A DNA stretch of 52,087 nucleotides, from the IMG/VR virus record IMGVR_UViG_3300047300_000518, positions 1 to 52,087 of that record; one strand, given 5' to 3'. A model generated the notes under the pieces. It did no database searches, had not been told where the DNA came from, and was given only the letters and a program-made list of their open reading frames with translations. Numbering within the stretch: the stretch's first letter is position 1; each line of letters begins with the position of its first letter. A program made the translations under genes and the position numbers. Shown here one piece after another: positions 33,580 through 42,084 of this stretch. The stretch comes from a virus.

Positions 33580-34268
33580 TACATTGTTCCATAACCAGTA
33601 ACGTTACCGATAACTGTGAAGTTACCAGACGAATCTAATTTAGCTACGTTTGTGCCGTTGTAGTTAAAAAACAACGTTGTTCCTGTTGGTGTAATGTTCC
33701 AGCCACCTGTATTTTGAATACGTGTAGCTTGAGTAGCTGTTGCCGCATTACCTGAGATACCAATATTCCATGTGCCTGTTGCGCCAGTACCATCATTTGA
33801 TGGGGTTTCTGAGTCAAGCTCTGTAATAGCTGCCTGAACGTCCGTAGCTGCAATACCACCTGCTGGGGTAAAACTTACTGCTGAAGCCGCATGAGCACCA
33901 GTTGGGTCTGAAATGTGAGCGTTAATTAATGAACCAGCGCTTGAGTCAGAATAGTCCTTAGCATCTTGTAAAAGAGCAGCCATGGCTGCAGCCACTGGGC
34001 GTAATTCGAATCTGTCACCACCTGTAAATGCACGGGCTGAAGTGTTATCTTGAGCACGAACGACTGTCAAAACATCTGTTGCTCTAGCTGTGACTTTAAC
34101 AATTTCAAGGTTATTAGAGCTGTCAACCAATGTGGCAAAGAAAAATTCACCAGACGCCAAAGATGGAAATAGCGAACCCTGCCCTGTAGTCAGAGTAATG
34201 GTTGTAGACGATGTAGTAATTGAACTAGCTAGCGTCCCAGAGGCGTTGTTACTAAATTTGACAGTCAT
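33579..34268 (-). CDS. Tail fibre / virion structural protein
   Basis: 229 residues. An N-terminal domain with TITLTTGQGSLFPSLASGE and EIVKVTARATDVLTVVRAQD is a common attachment module of phage tail fibres and appendages; the C-terminal part is Gly/Ala/Thr-rich beta structure (GTWNIGISGNAATATQ) as in fibre shafts. Trimeric fibre likely; host binding role by analogy. Confidence 0.7.
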   Translation of the reverse strand: MTVKFSNNASGTLASSITTSSTTITLTTGQGSLFPSLASGEFFFATLVDSSNNLEIVKVTARATDVLTVVRAQDNTSARAFTGGDRFELRPVAAAMAALLQDAKDYSDSSAGSLINAHISDPTGAHAASAVSFTPAGGIAATDVQAAITELDSETPSNDGTGATGTWNIGISGNAATATQATRIQNTGGWNITPTGTTLFFNYNGTNVAKLDSSGNFTVIGNVTGYGTM

Positions 34269-34298
34269 GGTCTAATTCCTTAATCTTTCTGGATTTTA

Positions 34299-34463
34299 CT
34301 ACGTATTATCGTCCGCAGGCAATGGTTCGTTGCCTTCTTCAAGCCACTTTAAATATGCTTGGTAGTCTGTGTTGGCTGGGTCAAAGGGGATGAAAGCATT
34401 GTCTGCTAAGCGTTGAACGATAGAAGGCGTTCTTCCAAGATACATTGGTAAAAATTTATACAT
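34299..34463 (-). CDS. Small tail-fibre-associated protein
   Basis: 54 residues, starting directly after the stop of the upstream fibre gene; GGAG lies 6 bases ahead of the ATG. Contains AFIPFDPANTDYQAYLKWLE, a motif seen in small proteins that accompany phage fibre genes (assembly or chaperone role suspected). Confidence 0.65.
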   Translation of the reverse strand: MYKFLPMYLGRTPSIVQRLADNAFIPFDPANTDYQAYLKWLEEGNEPLPADDNT

Positions 34464-35477
34464 TTATAACTCCGCTGACGCTATAACAACAGTCGTGTTT
34501 GGTACAACTGCGAGAAAACATTGTTGTCCAACCCCAAATGAATTAGAACTTGAATAGCCCTGAAGATGAGTCCCCCACTCTGACGCATCATTAGCGGAAA
34601 GAGTCGCACAAGTTACTCGGAAAGCTCCAGGAACGTGCACATAGAAATTTGATGCAGCTGCTAGAGATACCGTTGGTGCTGCTCGCTTAACAGTTTTCCA
34701 TTCAATAAATGCTTGAAAATTTCCAGCATTACCATTGCCGCCACCAATTCCAATATCTTTATCTGCACCAGAACCAGTAGCATACACTGCTTCACAATAC
34801 CTTTGGCAAAGCTGTAACTCAGTTCCATAAGGTCTGTAATCAAAGCTAGTAGCAGTAGAGCCTTTTTCTAGTTGAACGCCTGTTATTTCAAAACCATCAC
34901 CACTTGCTCCTGTAGCATTGCAATTTATTTCAAAACTAAATGCTTTTGCTGTTGCAGGGATTGTTACTTGTACATTATAAAATGCTGCCGTTGTTCCAAT
35001 AGTTACAGTTGGAGAGGCAAAAACAGTACTAGTAAAATATACTGACGCATCTTGTGTTGTTGAATATCTAAAATAAATAATTAGATTAGTTGATGCGGCA
35101 TTTGAATTATTTGCTTTAGCCCAAAAACCTAAAGTAACAGTTTTACCAACTAAATCATAAAAATTATTGTATTCAATCTGCTGGGCGATTTCCGAATAAG
35201 AACTACTCCCTGTCATTGTTAGCTTCAATGAATTATTAAACCCAGAGATTGTAGAAGTAATTTGTTGTACGTTAGCAGCTTGAGCTTGACCAACCCATCT
35301 ATCTAATGTGTACTTGGATGAGTTAATACTTACACTAGCGCCAGCATTTCTCTGGTCAATCATCATTGCACCATTGATGATGCGGTTCTTTCCTAGGTTT
35401 ACAACGCTGTCAATAGATGATACTGGTAAGTCGTACGTACCCGCTATGATGTTTGCTAAGTTTCTTGCGTTTGACAT
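34464..35477 (-). CDS. Tail fibre / receptor-binding protein candidate
   Basis: 337 residues. A short N-terminal module (MSNARNLANIIAGTYDLP), then NRIINGAMMIDQRNAGASVS and YTLDRW, a beta-sandwich region with GKTVTLGFWAKA and FEITGVQLEKGS typical of carbohydrate-binding-like (CBM) modules in phage fibres, and QLCQRYCEA, a motif that recurs in the tip region. The tip ends in Gly/Ser-rich strands. Host-surface glycan binding is probable. Confidence 0.75.
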   Translation of the reverse strand: MSNARNLANIIAGTYDLPVSSIDSVVNLGKNRIINGAMMIDQRNAGASVSINSSKYTLDRWVGQAQAANVQQITSTISGFNNSLKLTMTGSSSYSEIAQQIEYNNFYDLVGKTVTLGFWAKANNSNAASTNLIIYFRYSTTQDASVYFTSTVFASPTVTIGTTAAFYNVQVTIPATAKAFSFEINCNATGASGDGFEITGVQLEKGSTATSFDYRPYGTELQLCQRYCEAVYATGSGADKDIGIGGGNGNAGNFQAFIEWKTVKRAAPTVSLAAASNFYVHVPGAFRVTCATLSANDASEWGTHLQGYSSSNSFGVGQQCFLAVVPNTTVVIASAEL

Positions 35478-35484
35478 TGTTATT

Positions 35485-35536
35485 CCTTAACCGGCATCGC
35501 TTAAAGTAATTGTGTAAGTTGCCATGTTTTTATCCT
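35485..35536 (-). repeat. 52-nt repeat, copy A, encoding a 12-residue peptide
   Basis: Identical to 38572-38623. On the minus strand it holds ATG 35525 to TAA 35487, encoding MATYTITLSDAG, with AGGAT upstream as a weak ribosome site. The peptide resembles the start of the 98-residue gene at 37717 (MNYTVTLSAAED). It lies between two fibre genes at each site. Likely a relic or recombination junction. Confidence 0.85.
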
Positions 35537-35538
35537 TT

Positions 35539-36699
35539 TTAACCTACTAAAAATCCTGAAAACGAAGAGTTATCAGACCACCATACAGCAGAGCTTGATA
35601 TGCAACTTACATAGTCTCCCGCGTTCAAATATAAAGTTACACTTAATCCGCCAGCGTTGAACAGTGATGCTGTGTTTAAATCTTCATATCTTGCATTTAC
35701 CTCAGCCCCGTTAACCCTAATATCTTGCCATCCTACACTTCCTGTAGCGCCATAGTGTTGTATGGTTAAATTGAATTGGTAAACTCCAGCAACTGGGGCA
35801 GTAAAGCGACCATTAGCAGTGTTGTAATGGCTACCAATATTAAAAACAGCAGTATCCCAAGCCGCTTCCCCACCGCCAAAAACATATGATTGATTAGCCC
35901 ACTGCGCTTTAAAAGCTGGCTGATACGGTGTAGTCACACGACCAGAACCATCAACAGCAATACGAGCTAATCCATTAGTTTGAATCTCAGCTAATCTATT
36001 TCCACCAGCAGCCAACGCTGTTCTTGAATCGTCAGCATATACCCAACCTTTTCTATCTTCAGCAACACACATCTCAACAATGTTGCCACCTGATGCAGTG
36101 TTAAGTGTAACCGCTCTACCGACACCACCTTTGTTTGGGGTAGTTGTACCTACGCCGATGTTTGCCATTACGTCTAAATCACCGGTCATTGTGTCGCCAG
36201 TTTTTCTTACAGCATCGGCCACTGCGAATGACACCAAGCCTACAACATCCACGATGTCGCCTGAAGTTAAACCGCTACCAAACACTACGTTTGTGCCACT
36301 AGATACTGTGACGTCTGTACCGTTTACAAGCTTGACACCGTTGAGATAAACAGAAATCATCCCTGGGTTGTAGCCACCAGTTACTGGAAAGTTAACTTGT
36401 CCACCAGTCGCAACAAACGTTTGGCGAATCTCTGCTTTATTGGCAATCTGTGTAGTAGGCGTATAAGCAATAACAGTTACTTCGTCGTTTAAAGCTGCAG
36501 CTGCTACTAATGTGATGTTTGCGCCATCTGTTGCTGTGTAGTCTGTTGTTTCTAATAGAAGAATACCGTTGAGGTAAACGTCAACAAACCCTAAAGCATA
36601 CCCGCCGTAAACAGGAAATACAGTCTGACCAGCTGTTGCAGTTAGCTTAGTGACTGTACGTAGTACGTTAGATGTTTGCGCTTGTCCGATATATGACAT
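35539..36699 (-). CDS. Tail fibre with C1q-like tip
   Basis: 386 residues. Two N-terminal beta repeats (GQTVFPVYGGYALGFVDVYL and GQVNFPVTGGYNPGMISVYL) are the shaft-attachment type common to phage appendages; a middle with GVGTTTPNKGG and VDGSGRVTTPYQP; and a C-terminal C1q-like domain (NGRFTAPVAGVYQFNLT, ending FSGFLVG). C1q-like tips in phages bind host surfaces. It is a paralogue of the 326-residue gene at 38631-39611. Confidence 0.75.
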   Translation of the reverse strand: MSYIGQAQTSNVLRTVTKLTATAGQTVFPVYGGYALGFVDVYLNGILLLETTDYTATDGANITLVAAAALNDEVTVIAYTPTTQIANKAEIRQTFVATGGQVNFPVTGGYNPGMISVYLNGVKLVNGTDVTVSSGTNVVFGSGLTSGDIVDVVGLVSFAVADAVRKTGDTMTGDLDVMANIGVGTTTPNKGGVGRAVTLNTASGGNIVEMCVAEDRKGWVYADDSRTALAAGGNRLAEIQTNGLARIAVDGSGRVTTPYQPAFKAQWANQSYVFGGGEAAWDTAVFNIGSHYNTANGRFTAPVAGVYQFNLTIQHYGATGSVGWQDIRVNGAEVNARYEDLNTASLFNAGGLSVTLYLNAGDYVSCISSSAVWWSDNSSFSGFLVG

Positions 36700-36702
36700 G
36701 TT

Positions 36703-36906
36703 TTATTCCGTTGGTGTTGACGCTAGTGTAACAGTCCCATCATCTAATACAACAAGCTGATTAGGTAAAACAGGGTTATCTTCGTCCCAAATAACGTTAA
36801 CAGCAAAAAAAGTAAGACTGGAATCTTGTTCTTTGAGAAATTGCTGTTGCGACTCAGAAAACAAAACGCTAATAACCTGTTGATTTTTAATAACGGCGTA
36901 AATCAT
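36703..36906 (-). CDS. Small hypothetical protein of the fibre region
   Basis: 67 residues from the ATG at 36906, just after the stop of the upstream gene; an in-frame TTG at 36918 is possible. IYAVIKNQQVISVLFSESQQ and NQLVVLDDGTVTL suggest a compact beta fold. Fibre-region accessory of unknown function. Confidence 0.55.
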   Translation of the reverse strand: MIYAVIKNQQVISVLFSESQQQFLKEQDSSLTFFAVNVIWDEDNPVLPNQLVVLDDGTVTLASTPTE

Positions 36907-36907
36907 T

Positions 36908-37417
36908 TTAATAACCAATAATCAAATGAACATAAAAAGTAAGAACGCCACTTGTTAATCCAGACATGGCCATGTTTGATTGCCATTGAATTAATGGAGA
37001 TGTTGGATTGCCGCCTTGGAATACTATGCGTAACGTATATCGTTGCGTGTTTGCAGCGTGACCAACGTACTTTGGCGTATCCAATGAAAAAGTAGAGTAG
37101 TCATTTGTAGTCCTTGACTTAACTGGTATTGAGCCAAAATCTGCGATAATCTGGTAATGGTCACCGCCATAGCCAGCCGTGTTTGAATAAGCTCCAACGT
37201 GAGCAATACCGTCCCTACCAAACAAGCCCGCATCAGTTAATGTATACCAAGTATTAGCAGATATATTGCCAGTAATAGGAAATGTAATAACACTTAGCTT
37301 ATCTGCGTTTGCTCCTGTAGCAATCTTTGGCGTCGTAATGGCAGAGTCAGCAATGCTTGGAGTGGTTAATTGATAACCACCACCCAACAACTTACCAAGG
37401 TCAAGGGCCTTAGTCAT
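36908..37417 (-). CDS. Tail-fibre/virion structural protein
   Basis: 169 residues. A Gly-rich N-terminal helix (LDLGKLLGGGYQLTTPSIAD) is followed by strands (ITFPITGNISANTWYTLTD, YTLRIVFQGGNPTSPLIQW). Typical of short fibre or tip proteins. No firm family. Confidence 0.6.
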   Translation of the reverse strand: MTKALDLGKLLGGGYQLTTPSIADSAITTPKIATGANADKLSVITFPITGNISANTWYTLTDAGLFGRDGIAHVGAYSNTAGYGGDHYQIIADFGSIPVKSRTTNDYSTFSLDTPKYVGHAANTQRYTLRIVFQGGNPTSPLIQWQSNMAMSGLTSGVLTFYVHLIIGY

Positions 37418-37420
37418 GGA

Positions 37421-37717
37421 TTAGCCTTGTGCTTGTTCTGCAGCTAAACGAGCTGCTGCTTCTGCTTCGGCTTCGGCTTGACGTACTGCTGCAGTCTTAA
37501 CCCAGCCTTGAGCAAATGCTAGTGTTACCATGTCGTCTTTAGAACCTGGGATTTGAGTACCAGTTTCCAAGCATTTCTGTACAGTTACCTGTACGATTTC
37601 TTCAATAGCAATACGAGCACGCTCGTGTACTGCGTTCTGAATCCAGTCATCTTGAGAAAGAGCTGCGTATGATAATGCAGCGTCTTCTGCTGCGGATAAA
37701 GTTACTGTGTAGTTCAT
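37421..37717 (-). CDS. Conserved fibre-locus protein
   Basis: 98 residues: beta start NYTVTLSAAEDAALSYAAL then DWIQNAVHERARIAIEEIVQ and a helical Ala/Glu-rich end. A recurrent small family found next to phage fibre genes. The two 12-residue minigenes nearby look like truncated relatives of its N-terminus. Confidence 0.7.
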   Translation of the reverse strand: MNYTVTLSAAEDAALSYAALSQDDWIQNAVHERARIAIEEIVQVTVQKCLETGTQIPGSKDDMVTLAFAQGWVKTAAVRQAEAEAEAAARLAAEQAQG

Positions 37718-37719
37718 TG

Positions 37720-38019
37720 TTACTCCTTCGGATATTGTTGCTTAACAGCATTAATTGTATCTTGCCATACGGTTGTGCCGTTAATAGCATCCCAGTATTG
37801 CATGTCTAGTTGAGATTGAATGGATGGGTAGGCAGAGGCACGGTCACGTTGGTATTGTTTAGAAGCATACTCGGTGTGTAGGCGAGCAACCTCTGCGTTG
37901 ATTTCAGATTCAGTTGGTTTAGTTTGCTCAGTGTCGAGCCACTCAATACCATCATATGAATCACCGTTAAGTGTCCATTGGGATTTTGGTCGCAAAGAAT
38001 TAAGAGCTTTATCAATCAT
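37720..38019 (-). CDS. Small tail-fibre-associated protein
   Basis: 99 residues: YDGIEWLDTEQTKPTESEI, then RASAYPSIQSQLDMQYWD and a helical end. The YPSIQxQLDMQYWD motif is frequent in small proteins beside phage fibre genes, thought to be assembly factors or tip parts. Overlaps its upstream neighbour by 4 bases. Confidence 0.7.
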   Translation of the reverse strand: MIDKALNSLRPKSQWTLNGDSYDGIEWLDTEQTKPTESEINAEVARLHTEYASKQYQRDRASAYPSIQSQLDMQYWDAINGTTVWQDTINAVKQQYPKE

Positions 38020-38564
38020 GCCGCAATCTCCATTACCATAATTGTTGACGGGACAGATGCGCCATTCAAATCGCCAGTGTACTCCGTTCTTCCAACATAA
38101 CTATTTCGACCACCATACGTAAAAGTTTGCCACTTATAAGTTACGGCAGATGTAGTTGCGGGGCTATCTAAATATTGAGTTGATACAGCAACAAGATTAA
38201 CATCAGACGCAGCCGAAGGATTCATTGCGGCACTTTGGCGTGTTGCAGAGCCTAATGAATCTCCTTGAAAAATATTAGCGCCGTTCCGCAGTAATTGGAA
38301 TTTTGGGTACGGATATGTTGGAGAGCCCGCAAAAAAATTACTGACAACAAGAATCTTAGAAGATGTTGAGCTTGGAGTAATGGTTACAGAAAGACCTGTT
38401 ATGTCCACATAGCTACCACTACTTGTTACAAACCCATCAGTTTTAACAGTCTGAACTACCTGAATAACGCTCCCGCTAGGAGCATTGGCATCAGGCACTT
38501 GACCTGTTAACTTAGATGCAGCTAAGGAATCGATTGCAGCGTTTTGTATTTTACTTAATGCCAT
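38016..38564 (-). CDS. Tail fibre protein
   Basis: 182 residues: N-terminal MALSKIQNAAIDSLAASKLTG, then a beta-rich part (SGSVIQVVQTVKTDGFVTS; SGSYVDITGLSVTITPSSTS) usual in phage fibre tips, ending in VPSTIMVMEIAA. Probable host-binding appendage. Confidence 0.65.
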   Translation of the reverse strand: MALSKIQNAAIDSLAASKLTGQVPDANAPSGSVIQVVQTVKTDGFVTSSGSYVDITGLSVTITPSSTSSKILVVSNFFAGSPTYPYPKFQLLRNGANIFQGDSLGSATRQSAAMNPSAASDVNLVAVSTQYLDSPATTSAVTYKWQTFTYGGRNSYVGRTEYTGDLNGASVPSTIMVMEIAA

Positions 38565-38571
38565 GTTATGT

Positions 38572-38623
38572 CCTTAACCGGCATCGCTTAAAGTAATTGT
38601 GTAAGTTGCCATGTTTTTATCCT
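38572..38623 (-). repeat. 52-nt repeat, copy B, encoding a 12-residue peptide
   Basis: Exact copy of 35485-35536; ATG 38612 to TAA 38574 again encodes MATYTITLSDAG. At both sites the element follows a gene whose protein starts MSY[IV]G and has a C1q-like tip, and precedes a different fibre gene, so the copies mark a module edge. Confidence 0.85.
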
Positions 38624-38630
38624 ATTAAAG

Positions 38631-39611
38631 TTAGCCGAGTAAATGACCACCAAAATATCGTTGAGTGCCATTTATAGCTCCAACGACAGTACCAGTTTTA
38701 ACTTCAACATAATCTCCAACAGCTAATGAAATAGGCTGTGTAAGTGAAGCTGCCACATAAATGTTAGAGCCATAAGCAGCAGGATCTACAGGACTTCCAC
38801 CAACTAATGTCCCATTTTTGTAAAACCCAAATTGAATATCCTGATTACCAGAGCCAGAGCCTTTTGTTCTCATCGTAAAATAAAACAAATAAGTGCCAGC
38901 TACTGGGGCTGTAAAACGATAAGTTGTAGTGTTGTAACAACTTCCAATATTGACATTAGAAGTTCCCATTGGGACAACAGCGTTAGAAGTGCTAAAATCT
39001 ACACCACTGGTATCATACGCATAAAAAACTGGCTGATAAGGCTTAGTCACACGACCAGAAGAGTCGATGCGCATGCGCTCTGTGTTATTGGTGCCAAAAG
39101 TCATAACACCGTTAGAGATGTTATTAAAGCCTGAGTTAGTTCCGTCTTGAAATAGATACGCAGCAGTAGTAGCACCTGTGCCAATTTGCAATAAACCACC
39201 GCCAGTACCACGAACTTCTAAAGTTTTATAAGAGCCATAAACCGTAGGACTTGTTGTACCAATACCAACATTGCCAGAACCATCCCAATAAGGGGCGCCG
39301 CCAGACAACTTCGCTGGAGTTACTGAACCATCTGCTGGTACAGTGCTCATAAAAGTCTGGTCACGGTACGCCACGTAGATGTTGTTTGTTCCTGAGCTAG
39401 GCGCCTCACTGAATGTGAGAGTCGAACCGTTTACTGAGTAAGACCCATCGTAAGGTGACTGCTGTACGTTGTTAACAACTACTTCAATAGAGGCTGCACT
39501 AGATGCAGGAGCTGGTAGCGTAAAGACGGTCTGAGAGCCCGTACCATTGAATGAAGCAGTACGAACACCCTGAAATGCTACGTTAGGTAAAACGTAACCG
39601 ACATAGCTCAT
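38631..39611 (-). CDS. Tail fibre with C1q-like tip (paralogue)
   Basis: 326 residues. An N-terminal beta repeat (GTGSQTVFTLPAPASSAASI; TFSEAPSSGTNNIYVAYRD), a central shaft with GNVGIGTTSPTVYGS, RMRIDSSGRVTKPYQP, and a C1q-like C-terminus (YRFTAPVAGTYLFYFTM ending FGGHLLG). It shares the hinge DSSGRVTKPYQP and tip fold with the gene at 35539-36699, but its other parts differ, as in recombining fibre modules. Confidence 0.75.
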   Translation of the reverse strand: MSYVGYVLPNVAFQGVRTASFNGTGSQTVFTLPAPASSAASIEVVVNNVQQSPYDGSYSVNGSTLTFSEAPSSGTNNIYVAYRDQTFMSTVPADGSVTPAKLSGGAPYWDGSGNVGIGTTSPTVYGSYKTLEVRGTGGGLLQIGTGATTAAYLFQDGTNSGFNNISNGVMTFGTNNTERMRIDSSGRVTKPYQPVFYAYDTSGVDFSTSNAVVPMGTSNVNIGSCYNTTTYRFTAPVAGTYLFYFTMRTKGSGSGNQDIQFGFYKNGTLVGGSPVDPAAYGSNIYVAASLTQPISLAVGDYVEVKTGTVVGAINGTQRYFGGHLLG

Positions 39612-39931
39612 TAGCTAATCTCCAATACGCTAGCAATAACGTCAGCAGAACTTGCTGCAGAAGTCACAACTTTAAGTGCATCGCCTGTTTCTAATACCAG
39701 CTTTTGGTCACCACCAACTAATACAGCAGATGTACCCACCGGCACAATCGCACCTTTTACAACATAGTAGTCTACGCCACCTGATGTGACATAAGCATCC
39801 GCAGTAATTGTTGCTGCACTTGTATTAGCTACTGATAAACCAATCACAGTAGTAGAAGTAGAGGCAGTGATAACCGTAGCAGCTGATGTGCCCACGCTTT
39901 TCGAGAAATAATTTTTAAACGTATTTGCCAT
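39611..39931 (-). CDS. Small virion/decoration-like protein
   Basis: 106 residues, nearly all beta-type (TVIGLSVANTSAATITADAY, GGDQKLVLETGDALKVVTS). Widespread in phages beside fibre and capsid genes; I recognise the pattern NxxTxxITADxxV..VVGGDQK but know of no fixed role. Decoration or connector protein possible. Confidence 0.65.
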   Translation of the reverse strand: MANTFKNYFSKSVGTSAATVITASTSTTVIGLSVANTSAATITADAYVTSGGVDYYVVKGAIVPVGTSAVLVGGDQKLVLETGDALKVVTSAASSADVIASVLEIS

Positions 39932-39934
39932 GTT

Positions 39935-40738
39935 TTATCCTAAAGCGATTGCCATCGCGACTGCAGTTCCAGCCTGGTCTACATCCATTGAGGTACGAGC
40001 TACCGCCGGTGATTGATTCTGCCATACGGCACCATTTCTTACAAGAAAGTCATTAGTTGCAGCGCCTGAAATAGATACATCATGTAACTCATCAAGCTCG
40101 TAACCATTGTCGATTTTTACAAAAATAGAACCGACTACTGCATGAACGCGCTGAACCCAACCTAAAATAACAATGTGGTTAGGAGCGGAAGGCTTAGTAG
40201 TTGTATACGCACCGGCCACTGTTGGAGATAGATAAATAGCTGCGCCTTCAGTCAGTGTAGAAGTATTTAACCCGTTTACTACACCAACATGTGTGACAAA
40301 ACCCTCAGCACCAACCGCAATAGGCTCAGTAACCATACCAATACTGTTTGCAGAGGTTGATTCTCCGTTTGCCTGTGCTAGTTTTACAGCAACTCTATTA
40401 CCCTGAGCACCCGAAATATAAACAATCTGGCCGTCAGTTAATGCAACGCCTGAGTCGTTATAAACACGAATAACTTGCTCTTGGCCAACTTGGAGTGTTA
40501 CGTTGCCGCCTTTTAAACCTAAAGCAGCAGTGCCGTTACCGTCATCCCAGCCAAATTCACCAATACCTGGAGTAACAGCAGCCGTAGTATCAAGACTTAA
40601 CTTATCTGTCAGCGTGTCTACAAAGTCAGGACTAGCCCCAGCTTGGTATTTATCGCTGTTTAGATTCGAAAAGTTGGCATCCACCTCATTATTAGTGAGG
40701 GGACTGCCTTTGACACTACGGAGTGTTATTGTGCTCAT
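39935..40738 (-). CDS. Virion/tail-fibre structural protein
   Basis: 267 residues: LRSVKGSPLTNNEVDANFSN, LKGGNVTLQVGQEQVIRVYN, ALTDGQIVYISGAQGNRVAV and a Val/Ile-rich middle. The VGQEQ..RVYN...LTDGQIVY..GAQG block is frequent in fibre-base and appendage proteins of podoviruses. Trimeric adapter is plausible. Confidence 0.7.
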   Translation of the reverse strand: MSTITLRSVKGSPLTNNEVDANFSNLNSDKYQAGASPDFVDTLTDKLSLDTTAAVTPGIGEFGWDDGNGTAALGLKGGNVTLQVGQEQVIRVYNDSGVALTDGQIVYISGAQGNRVAVKLAQANGESTSANSIGMVTEPIAVGAEGFVTHVGVVNGLNTSTLTEGAAIYLSPTVAGAYTTTKPSAPNHIVILGWVQRVHAVVGSIFVKIDNGYELDELHDVSISGAATNDFLVRNGAVWQNQSPAVARTSMDVDQAGTAVAMAIALG

Positions 40739-41175
40739 TAGCTAACTGTAATCTGCCAAGTAATTGTCATTGCGTCGTCTGCGCCTTTGTTAACAACCGC
40801 AAATACTGTACGGCATAACATTGTGCCTGAGCTTGATGCATTGAAGATACCTGCTTCTACAACAGCGCCTGTACCTGTACCTGCTGGGAATGTAGCTACA
40901 TAAGTAACCACTGCGCCTGCTGAAGAATCAGATGTCAAAGCAACACGACCTAATTCTGAACCCAAAGCGGTATTACCTGCAGCGGCAGCTGTGTTATCAG
41001 CACCTACAGCCATCCAACCCATTTCAGTTGGTGTACCAACCATACGAGCTGCAATAAACTCTTTGCCAGTAGTTACAACCAAGTTTTTGATGTCTTGGGT
41101 GTCCTTTAACTTACCGTCTTTATCAAACAACTGAACTTTAACTTGTCCAGTAACTTTTAAGTTTTCAACTAACAT
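40738..41175 (-). CDS. Virion structural protein, beta-rich
   Basis: 145 residues: ENLKVTGQVKVQLFDKDGKL, NLVVTTGKEFIAARMVG, then MGWMAVGADNTAAAAGNTAL. A family I have seen in podovirus tail regions, likely an appendage subunit. No proven function. Confidence 0.65.
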   Translation of the reverse strand: MLVENLKVTGQVKVQLFDKDGKLKDTQDIKNLVVTTGKEFIAARMVGTPTEMGWMAVGADNTAAAAGNTALGSELGRVALTSDSSAGAVVTYVATFPAGTGTGAVVEAGIFNASSSGTMLCRTVFAVVNKGADDAMTITWQITVS

Positions 41176-41184
41176 GTTTTACTC

Positions 41185-42084
41185 CTAAGTAAATGTGCGG
41201 TATTCACCGACGTAATCTTCCAAAAAATAAGTAATATCACAATAATTCTGTGCATACAACCATCCGGTGTCATCGGGAGCCGCAGAATCACTTAATCCCT
41301 TACCAGGATTCTTCACTATTTGGTCAGAAAAAGCAATAGAATCAGCCGAAATTAGCTTAGAAAACGCAGTTGCAAGGGATTCTGACACAGTCGCTGCATC
41401 AGCCTTAGCCATCTCAACAATAAATGTCTGAGCATCGGTAAAGCCAAAAGCATCTAGTAAAGTTCTTGAGAAAGCAATCGCTTTAGCATCCAGCATATTT
41501 ACTGAATCCGAAGACGTTCTTTCTATATAAATCTGGTTGGCGTCTGTAGCAAACGCCATATTCATAATGCCTTTTTCAAAATGGTGCTGGTTACCATCAG
41601 TAACGTCTGCTCCATCCTGCATTGCAACACCGTCAGGAATGAATTTACTAAAATCCTGAGACTGAATATCGTCGCTGGCAGCTACAGCTTCAAATAGGTT
41701 TTTAAGATATGAATAAGCTACAGCATCGCTAACATTAGCCGTATCGGCAAAATTACGGATAAATATAAGTAAAACACTCACAACATCGGCTGTAGAAACA
41801 GAGTCGTACTTACCTAAGCCAAAAATCTTACTTGTAACTGCATCGGTAGATAAAACTGAATCCGACGCACGTTTAGCTATTGCTAACGCTGTAGAATCAA
41901 GAACAACCTGGGTTTCGCCAACATATGGGTTCTTGTTAAGCACATCTAAAGATGGCTCAACTTTCAATAAAACATAACTAATTGCTGGTGCTGGTATTAC
42001 ATAAGTAACGTTAGCGCGAGCGTCTACAACGGAAATACCCGCCCGTAGTCTTACTCGCGAGGTCGATACCTTTGCACCTATCAT
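41185..42084 (-). CDS. Repeat-containing virion protein
   Basis: 299 residues made largely of divergent repeats of about 30-35 residues with the recurring core (K/L)xxxDSVxxxDxxxxxF (e.g. KYDSVSTADVVSVLLIFIRNF, SSDSVNMLDAKAIAFSRTLL). N-terminus SRVRLRAGISVVDARANVTY. Such repeats suit an extended spacer or fibre rod. No family recognised. Confidence 0.6.
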   Translation of the reverse strand: MIGAKVSTSRVRLRAGISVVDARANVTYVIPAPAISYVLLKVEPSLDVLNKNPYVGETQVVLDSTALAIAKRASDSVLSTDAVTSKIFGLGKYDSVSTADVVSVLLIFIRNFADTANVSDAVAYSYLKNLFEAVAASDDIQSQDFSKFIPDGVAMQDGADVTDGNQHHFEKGIMNMAFATDANQIYIERTSSDSVNMLDAKAIAFSRTLLDAFGFTDAQTFIVEMAKADAATVSESLATAFSKLISADSIAFSDQIVKNPGKGLSDSAAPDDTGWLYAQNYCDITYFLEDYVGEYRTFT

